A DNA stretch of 46,880 bases from Candidatus Zipacnadia bacterium (GTDB taxonomy: Bacteria; Armatimonadota; Zipacnadia; Zipacnadales; UBA5352): the NCBI GenBank assembly GCA_029820945.1, contig JALGUJ010000087.1, positions 1 to 46,880 of the forward strand, written 5' to 3'. The number at the start of each line of letters is the position of its first letter. Position 1 is the stretch's first letter. This document shows, piece by piece, positions 41,313-46,880 of the stretch. A program made the translations under genes and the position numbers. The notes beneath the pieces were generated by a model. That model worked only from the letters and a program-made list of their open reading frames with translations, was not told the DNA's origin and did not search any database.

Positions 41313-43442
41313 TCACCCGCTCCGCCATTCGCGACTCCCCGTTCCGGCAGGATAGTACTCCGCCGCGCTGCGGCGCGCCCCGACCGCGATGGCCCCGATC
41401 ACGTCTGCGCCGTGATCCGCAAGCAGCCGCACCAGCCTGCGCGCCGCGTCGGCCGGGGTGCGCCGCAGGTCGACCACGAGCGCCACCGGGCACCCGGCCT
41501 CCAGGACGGACAGGACGCTCAGCGCGCCGACCCCCGGCGGCGGCACGATCAGCACCAGGTCCGCCTCGCAGCCACGTAGCGCGCGCTCCACCGCGGCCGC
41601 GTCCAGCCGCTCGAGGCCCGTCTCCCCCAGGCCCATCTGCACCACGCCGGGTTCGCGCCGCGTCCGCGCCGGCTCGCCCTGCTCCGTGGCGAGTTCCGCC
41701 AGGCCGGGACCGGACCCGGACGCGATTACCGCCCGCTCGCCCTGCCTCTCGGATATGGCGGCCAGAGCCGTCGCCACAGCGACCGCGTCCGCCTCCCGTT
41801 CGGGCGCGGCCAGCACCGCCACCGACGGCGCGTCGGACCTCGCGCCCGACGCCCGTATCTGGCCCATCACGGCGCCCAGCGCGGCCGCCGAGCCCTCGTC
41901 CGCCTCTCCGCTGCGGCGCACCGCTTCGCCCAGGACGCCCATTACCGGCATACCCAGCACCGTGGCAGCGCGCTCGGGGTCGTGCAGGCGCTCGTCGAGA
42001 TGCTCCGCCGCGCCGACCGCCAGCAGGCCCAGCAGCAGCCCGGCGGCGATCCCCGCGGCCAGGCTCAGCAGCCGCCTCGGACGCGCCGGCTCGTCTGCCG
42101 CGATCGCGTGCTCCACCAGACGGGAGGCGGGCGCCCTGGCCCGCTCGGTGATCTCGTACTCCTGCTGCTTCTCCTTGAGCGCCAGGTAGATGCGCTCAAG
42201 CAGCTCGATCTCGCGCTGAAGGCGGAGGAGCAGCACCTGCTCGTCGGGGAGGCCCGAGAGCTCCGCCTCGACCCGCCGCGCGGCGTCCTGCAGCACGCCC
42301 ACCGACTGGCGTGCGGCCATCTCCTCGCCCTGGGCGAGGATGATCTCCTGCATGATCTCCTGCGTCACCGGATTGATCGACACCTGGCGGGACTCGAGCA
42401 CCTCCAGCGCGGTCTCGGCCAACTGCCGGCGCAGCTCATCCACGGAGGCGGTGGCGCGACGCAGCGGCATGCTGTCGGGAGCGTACTCCTCAAGCAGGCT
42501 GACGCGCTCCGCCTCGGCCGCGGCCAGCGCCTTCTGCAGCTCCGCGATCTGCGGGTTGCGTCGCATGACCGTGACGCTGAGCACCCGCTCATCCGCGGCC
42601 TCCAGCTGCTGCTGCAGCTCCTCCTGCATGGCATGCCGGGCGTTCGCCGTGGACCGCGCGATTGCGGCCTGCTCGGTCAGGCGCACGAGCAGACCGATCT
42701 GCTGACGGGCAGACTCGTCGAGCGCCACCGTCCCCACCCGGCGGCCGAACTGCCGAAGGCTCTCCTCCGCCTCCGCCAGACGGCCCTCGACCTCGGTGAG
42801 CTGATCCTCGACGTAGCGCCTCGTGCGCCTCGTGGTGGCCTGCGCGTCGGCCAGGCTCCGGCCGAGGTAGGCCAGCACGAGGGCGTTGACGAAGTCGCGC
42901 GCCAGCTCGGGGTCGGCCGACTCGCAGCGCACCTCGATCATGTCCGACTCCTCGATGCGCGCGACCATCAGCGTGTCGAGCATCGCCTGGTAGCGCTCTG
43001 GCCAGACAGACGGATGCGCTTGCGCAGGTATCCGTTCGACGATCCGCGGCAGCTCGTCGAGTAGCTCCTCGGTCATGCCCAGGCGCAGAAGCCGGTCGAG
43101 CACCTCGGGGCGCTCGTGCATCAGCCCGTAGCCGCCCTCCAGCGAGGGGCGGCTGGCGATGATCTGTATCTGCGTGGCCAGGTCGCCGCCGCCCAGCGCC
43201 GAGGCCGGCTCGCCGAGCATCGACAGCACGGGCGCGGCGGCCGACAGGATGGCCGACCGTGGCCCCGGCTCGGACGTCACCACCAACTCCGCCCGCGCTT
43301 CGTAGACGGGCGTGGTGAGCAGCAGGTAGGCCACCGCGATGCCAAGGCACAGCACGAGCACGGCAAGCAGCAGCCACTTGCGGCGCCACAGCAGCCGCAG
43401 ATGGTCGCGCGTGGTCATCGGTGGGTACCAGTCGTCAGCCAT
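41313..43442 (-). CDS. Wzc-like chain-length/export protein with a degenerate tyrosine-kinase domain
   Basis: A 709-residue inner-membrane protein. A first helix (about 24-43, LLLAVLVLCLGIAVAYLLL) is followed by the Wzz domain (PVYEARAELVVTSEPG) and a long periplasmic coiled coil (AEAEESLRQFGRR, ELQQQLEAADERVL, LLRLQREIELLERIYLALKE). The second helix is near 480 (AAGIAAGLLLGLLAVGAAE). The C-terminal 200 residues occupy the BY-kinase position, but the P-loop Lys motif is absent (VLAAPEREADAVAV) and Walker B is LVLIVPPPG instead of a D-x-D-P-P form. A Tyr pair remains near the end (AAEYYPAG). It probably controls polymer length or export without kinase activity. The ATG lies 4 bases after the stop of the exporter gene. 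Confidence 0.82.
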   Translation of the reverse strand: MADDWYPPMTTRDHLRLLWRRKWLLLAVLVLCLGIAVAYLLLTTPVYEARAELVVTSEPGPRSAILSAAAPVLSMLGEPASALGGGDLATQIQIIASRPSLEGGYGLMHERPEVLDRLLRLGMTEELLDELPRIVERIPAQAHPSVWPERYQAMLDTLMVARIEESDMIEVRCESADPELARDFVNALVLAYLGRSLADAQATTRRTRRYVEDQLTEVEGRLAEAEESLRQFGRRVGTVALDESARQQIGLLVRLTEQAAIARSTANARHAMQEELQQQLEAADERVLSVTVMRRNPQIAELQKALAAAEAERVSLLEEYAPDSMPLRRATASVDELRRQLAETALEVLESRQVSINPVTQEIMQEIILAQGEEMAARQSVGVLQDAARRVEAELSGLPDEQVLLLRLQREIELLERIYLALKEKQQEYEITERARAPASRLVEHAIAADEPARPRRLLSLAAGIAAGLLLGLLAVGAAEHLDERLHDPERAATVLGMPVMGVLGEAVRRSGEADEGSAAALGAVMGQIRASGARSDAPSVAVLAAPEREADAVAVATALAAISERQGERAVIASGSGPGLAELATEQGEPARTRREPGVVQMGLGETGLERLDAAAVERALRGCEADLVLIVPPPGVGALSVLSVLEAGCPVALVVDLRRTPADAARRLVRLLADHGADVIGAIAVGARRSAAEYYPAGTGSREWRSG

Positions 43443-43446
43443 AGTC

Positions 43447-44853
43447 TCAGAACGCGATGCGCAGCAGGCCCGAGATGCCGAGGAGCAGCCGCGACAGCTC
43501 GTCGCGCGTCATGCGCTCGTCGGCCGGCACGTATATGATGTCCCCGGGCTGCAGATCGGGGTTCGGCCCCGCACCTTCATCGCCTTTTAGCAGCCCGGAG
43601 GCGTCCACGGGCGTCATTGCCGGCCCGCCGGGGCCCGGCCGCCACAGGACGGTCTCGTGCGGGCGCGACTTCTCCTGCGTCCAGCCGCCCGCCGCACCGA
43701 GCGCATCCATGAGGGTCATCCCCGGCTCGAAGTCGATCACGCCCGGGCGCACAACCATCCCCACCACCGCGACGCGGTCGGTCTTCCGGGGCAGGATGAT
43801 CGTGTCTCCGTCCCCAAGCTCGGGGTCCTCGGCGCCCTCCCCCCCCTGGAGCAGGGCCTCCAGGTCGATAGGCTGAGAGCGGCCGTCGCTGCTGACCAGC
43901 AGCCCGGCGGACAGATGCGCGTCGTCGCTGGTGCCGCGCGCCAGGGCCACCGCGTCGGAGACGCGGTCACCGGCGTCGAAGGCGTACTTCCCCGGCGCCT
44001 CGAAGGCGCCCACGAGTGTCAGCGTGCGCGCCACCTCGGGCACCACGATCAGGTCGCCGGGCCGCAGCGGGAGGTTGCTCTCCGGCGTCCCCCGCGCCAC
44101 GATGCCCTCCAGGTCCAGCTCGGCGGCGGCGCCGTCGGCCCGCACGAGATGCCCGGCCGCGGCCGCGTCGGGCGCGAGCCCTCCCGCGGCGGCCAGCGCG
44201 TCGGCCACGCGATCGCCCTCCTCAACGGGGTAGCGCCCGGGCTGGCGCACCTGCCCCACGACGCTCACCAGGAACTGGGCGCTCACCACCAGCGTCTCCC
44301 CCGGCTTGATCGTCTCCCCAGCGAAGTCCGGGTCGTGCCCCAGCGCCGCCAGGACGTCGATGCGCCTCTCCTGCCCGTCACGCCCGATGATGACGCCGTA
44401 GTGCGGGGCGGCAGAGGGGCTGATCCCCCCGGCCAGCGCAATCGCCTCAGCCACCGTCACCGCCTCGCGCACGCTCACCGCGCCGGGGGAGCCCACCGCG
44501 CCCACGACGTACACAGGGTCGATCTGCCTGCGCACGAGCCGCACCGAGACCTCCGGATCGCGCAGCTCCTCGGCAAGGGCCGCCGCGATGACGTCAGCCA
44601 CCTCGATCACGGTCCTGCCCGCGACCTCGACGTCGCCCGCCACCGGCACGTTGACCTTGCCGTCCGGGCGCACCGTCGCCGCCTCGACGCTGAAATCCGG
44701 GTGGTACAGCACTCGTATCGCGATGACGTCATCGACGCCCAGGCGATAGTCGTCCGCGCCCGCCCAACCGGTGGCGGCCACCATCAGCGCCAGCAGGACG
44801 ATCGCCTGTGGTCGCCATCGCTCGGACACGGAGATCAGCCTCCCGTGTGACAT
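43447..44853 (-). CDS. Wza-like polysaccharide export protein with SLBB repeats
   Basis: A 468-residue protein. The signal peptide includes QAIVLLALMVAATGWAGADD. The Poly_export domain is DYRLGVDDVIAIRVLYHPDFS and VPVAGDVEVAGRTVIEVADV. About four SLBB repeats follow (VYVVGAVGSPGAVSV, VSVVGQVRQPGRYPV, LTLVGAFEAPGKYAF, VAVVGMVVRPGVIDF), and it ends in a short hydrophobic helix (SRLLLGISGLLRIAF). Such proteins form the outer-membrane channel that works with a Wzc-like partner, here the next gene. Two starts fit: ATG 44853 after GGGAG, or GTG 44829 after GGGAGG. It is separate from the broken export gene at 10450. Confidence 0.92.
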   Translation of the reverse strand: MSHGRLISVSERWRPQAIVLLALMVAATGWAGADDYRLGVDDVIAIRVLYHPDFSVEAATVRPDGKVNVPVAGDVEVAGRTVIEVADVIAAALAEELRDPEVSVRLVRRQIDPVYVVGAVGSPGAVSVREAVTVAEAIALAGGISPSAAPHYGVIIGRDGQERRIDVLAALGHDPDFAGETIKPGETLVVSAQFLVSVVGQVRQPGRYPVEEGDRVADALAAAGGLAPDAAAAGHLVRADGAAAELDLEGIVARGTPESNLPLRPGDLIVVPEVARTLTLVGAFEAPGKYAFDAGDRVSDAVALARGTSDDAHLSAGLLVSSDGRSQPIDLEALLQGGEGAEDPELGDGDTIILPRKTDRVAVVGMVVRPGVIDFEPGMTLMDALGAAGGWTQEKSRPHETVLWRPGPGGPAMTPVDASGLLKGDEGAGPNPDLQPGDIIYVPADERMTRDELSRLLLGISGLLRIAF

Positions 44854-44934
44854 GAGGAGTGCTCCCGCGCGGGCGGAGCACCATGCCAGCCCCCGCCCAT
44901 CAACAACAGGCCCCGAGCCGCCCGAGAGCGGCCC

Positions 44935-45399
44935 TCAGCCCCGGAGATGTACCGCGATGTTGGCCATCCACCCAAGCAGCACGATAGCCAGCAGGGCGCG
45001 CGCGGCCGCCGCCCCCTGAAGCCGGCGGGGAAGCGCCGGCGTGCCGCGCGCGAGGCCCACGACGCCCCGCAGCCCCAACAGCCAGACACCGACGTAGACC
45101 GCCGGCCCCAGCACGTGCGCCCGAAGCGCCGCGAGGAGGTCGCCACGCGCCATCTGGGCGAGCGCCGTGGTCATCCCGCACAGCGGGCAGGGTAGCCCGG
45201 TGAGCCATCGGAAGCCGCAGGGCAGCAGCAGCACCTGCTCGTGTGTGCCGACGCCATCCGGGCTCGGTGTGAGCAGCCAGGCGGCCGCGAGCACGCCCGT
45301 GCAGATGACCACCACCGTGGCGGCCTCGATCCGGTTCCCCCTGACTGAATGTGTGCTGGACTCACTCGGGAGCCCGTTCGGCGCCTCCTGCGCGCTCAT
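44935..45399 (-). CDS. DUF2752 family membrane protein
   Basis: A 154-residue membrane protein. LLPCGFRWLTGLPCPLCGMTTALAQMARGD carries the conserved C-x(n)-T-G-x-P-C-P-x-C-G-M-T motif of DUF2752 after helix 1 (about 27-43). Helices 2 and 3 lie near 93-110 and 130-148. The family's function is not known. A promoter at 45408-45436 places the transcription start at or next to the ATG, so this looks like the leaderless first gene of the exopolysaccharide operon, though the GT39-like gene just upstream could also read through. The exporter gene follows after 81 bases. Confidence 0.85.
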   Translation of the reverse strand: MSAQEAPNGLPSESSTHSVRGNRIEAATVVVICTGVLAAAWLLTPSPDGVGTHEQVLLLPCGFRWLTGLPCPLCGMTTALAQMARGDLLAALRAHVLGPAVYVGVWLLGLRGVVGLARGTPALPRRLQGAAAARALLAIVLLGWMANIAVHLRG

Positions 45400-45407
45400 C
45401 AGGACAG

Positions 45408-45436
45408 ATCATACCACCCGACCCGCGCTCTGTCAT
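45408..45436 (-). promoter_or_regulatory. Promoter of the exopolysaccharide operon at DUF2752
   Basis: On the - strand ATGACA (45436-45431; 5/6 of the -35 consensus) and TATGAT (45413-45408; 5/6 of the -10) are 17 bases apart. Only 8 bases lie between the -10 and the ATG at 45399, so the message should start at the codon (leaderless). The -35 overlaps the stop codon of the GT39-like gene. Confidence 0.6.
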
Positions 45437-46880
45437 CACGTTCCCTCGCGAGCCCACACCTCGATCCAGGGGAAGGGGTAGAGCCAGTCCTGTGCGAGGG
45501 GCCTACGGGCGGCCCATGCCCATGCCATCCCGCGCGGGCGGCTGATGGGCCGGTAGCGTAGCTCCGACAGCGCGTTCATGAACTCCTGGGCGCGCGGATC
45601 GCCCGCCGTCCGCCGCGCCGCAATCTCGAACCCGGTCAGCACGACGGCGTCCGGCGCCTGCTCACGCAGGGCATCGGCGTCGAGCCCCAGGATGGCGAGG
45701 TTGCGGATGGGGCTGCGGTAGGACGCCCACAGCGGATTGCGCCGCAGGGCCATCCCGCCGTTGCAGTAGTCAACCGGGGGGTGGGAGAACCACGGCTCTG
45801 TGATCAGCCCGATGCTGCCCTCGCTCGGCACACGGGCCCGGAGCACGGTCAGGCTCTCGGCGCGCGCATCAACCGCCGCAAGCTCCCACAGCATCCGGTG
45901 GTCCATCATGCCCGCGGCCAGCACCGACCCGACCATCACCACCGCGACGCCGGCGGCCATGACCCAGGCGTGGACCCGGCCGCGCACGGCGGCGATGAGG
46001 TCGTCCGAGATGACGCCCGCCGCGAGGACCGCCACCACCGGCAGCAGCGGCATGGCGTAGCGGGCGTAGCGAACCTGCGCGCCACCGATCGTCGCGAAGC
46101 TCACAAGGCCGAACGCCAGCAGCGGCCAGAGCGCGCGGCGGCGGGCGGCCAGAGCCGCGGCCAGCCCCACCAGCGCTGCGGCCAGCATGATGAAGCCGGT
46201 CCCTCTCGCGAGGGTGCTCAGGTGGAAAGACCAGCCGCCGGGGTAGATCGCAAGCATGGCGGGATCGTCCCCGGCGCGCATGTGGTGGACCTCAAATGAG
46301 ATATCTCGCCAGGCATTGGGCCAGTCGATCAGGGTGAAGGGCGAGGTCAGCGCGAAGGCCGCCGCCGCCACCGCCGGGACGGCCAGCAGCGTGGGCCACG
46401 GGGGCCGCTGTGCGGAACCGCCCCCGCGGGCGCGAGCGATGGCCCAGGCGGTGAGGGGCGCGACGATCGTGACGCCGCCGCTGTACTTGACGCTCGCGGC
46501 CAGGCCCACCGCCGCACCCGCCCAGACCACGTTCCGCCAGCTCGGCTCGTCGAGCATCGCCACCGCGAAATACAGGGCCAGTGCCGCGAAGAACGCTCCC
46601 GGGACATCGACGGTGCCATAGTGCGACTGCAGCACGTGCAGCGGCGCGAGCGCCAGCAGGAGTGCGGCCGCCAGGCCCTCGCGATGGCCCCAGATACGCC
46701 GGGCGATCCCGGAGACCACCGCCACGGTCGCGACCGAAAGCACGAGCGTGACGATGCGGGCGTCGAGGGTCCAGTGGCGGATGGCCGCGGGGAGGAGCGG
46801 GCTTCCGGGCACCGCGTCCGCGATGGCCCGGAACAGGGCGGGGTCCCGAAGCGAGGCGGCGGCGCCCACGAGATACAGGT
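45436..46880 (-). CDS. GT39-like membrane glycosyltransferase (N-terminus outside window)
   Basis: The - strand frame is open to the window edge and the last bases already read in frame (LYLVGAAAS), so the true start lies beyond 46880. Visible are about nine hydrophobic helices, with LDARIVTLVLSVATVAVVSG, LLLALAPLHVLQSHYGTVDVP and GAAVGLAASVKYSGGVTIVAP. This is the pattern of GT39/ArnT/PMT-like enzymes that use polyprenyl-phosphate sugars in the membrane. A soluble C-terminal part follows. The Asp-Glu motif expected in the first loop would be outside the window. The stop is 36 bases from the DUF2752 start, so it probably belongs to the same locus. Confidence 0.75.
   Translation of the reverse strand, partial: LYLVGAAASLRDPALFRAIADAVPGSPLLPAAIRHWTLDARIVTLVLSVATVAVVSGIARRIWGHREGLAAALLLALAPLHVLQSHYGTVDVPGAFFAALALYFAVAMLDEPSWRNVVWAGAAVGLAASVKYSGGVTIVAPLTAWAIARARGGGSAQRPPWPTLLAVPAVAAAAFALTSPFTLIDWPNAWRDISFEVHHMRAGDDPAMLAIYPGGWSFHLSTLARGTGFIMLAAALVGLAAALAARRRALWPLLAFGLVSFATIGGAQVRYARYAMPLLPVVAVLAAGVISDDLIAAVRGRVHAWVMAAGVAVVMVGSVLAAGMMDHRMLWELAAVDARAESLTVLRARVPSEGSIGLITEPWFSHPPVDYCNGGMALRRNPLWASYRSPIRNLAILGLDADALREQAPDAVVLTGFEIAARRTAGDPRAQEFMNALSELRYRPISRPRGMAWAWAARRPLAQDWLYPFPWIEVWAREGT

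Noticed and set aside
1..46880. CRISPR array, tRNA or rRNA genes, IS elements
   Set aside because: No regularly spaced repeats, no cloverleaf or rRNA motifs and no transposase frame were seen by eye; a dedicated scan could still find a missed tRNA.

Overview
ORGANISM. The DNA is strongly GC-rich, and most stretches carry long chance reading frames opposite the real genes. Wza-like SLBB export proteins and secreted enzymes point to a cell with an outer membrane. The mix of DUF4838, Gfo/Idh/MocA, URO-D-like, PL10 pectate lyase, GH106-like, C45 hydrolase and LamG-type genes is common in uncultured Armatimonadota, Planctomycetota and related plant-polysaccharide degraders. No rRNA or other marker gene is present, so this assignment is inference. 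LAYOUT. 1-2043: the tail of an unknown gene, then a magnesium transporter gene (mgtE) behind an elaborate leader: a sigma70-like promoter, two hairpins and a 47-codon upstream reading frame. The second hairpin hides the mgtE ribosome-binding site. 2078-7181: Gfo/Idh oxidoreductase and secreted DUF4838 protein (- strand), divergent from a URO-D/methyltransferase-like enzyme. 7224-8371: a tandem family of small membrane proteins whose middle copy has decayed. 8646-10426: a DUF6125-like protein overlapping an anaerobic sulfatase-maturase-like radical SAM enzyme with a SEC-C tail, ended by a strong hairpin. 10450-12848: a broken Wza-like gene and a Lon N-domain protein. 13072-16991: a divergent RtcB-like protein, a small exported protein and a C45 autoproteolytic hydrolase. 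17019-22490: a GntR/YtrA-type repressor, an ABC ATPase and two ABC-2 permeases each fused to a C-terminal beta-propeller; the promoter has a palindromic operator overlapping the -10 and the start codon. 22627-26795: LamG-type secreted protein, PL10 pectate lyase and MDR dehydrogenase. 26814-31320: TPR protein, a short aspartokinase-like protein and a GH106-like glycosidase. 31480-32681: a GT4 glycosyltransferase gene frameshifted by an 11-bp tandem duplication. 32672-46880: a tightly packed - strand exopolysaccharide locus. HOW THE GENES WORK TOGETHER. The left and central parts look like plant-polysaccharide (pectin and rhamnose-containing) breakdown and sugar oxidation. The right-hand locus encodes, in transcription order, a GT39-like membrane glycosyltransferase, a DUF2752 protein, a Wza-like exporter, a Wzc-like protein with a degenerate kinase domain, four type-I-phosphodiesterase-like proteins, a zinc-ribbon methyltransferase and a GT4 enzyme. 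Gene overlaps of 1-4 bases suggest translational coupling. The four phosphodiesterase paralogs lack signal peptides and alternate with sugar-polymer genes; one has lost its metal-binding motifs and carries a frameshift. This locus and the permease-propeller operon are the strongest candidates for undescribed systems. Several genes are broken by small indels; raw reads must decide between real mutations and assembly errors.
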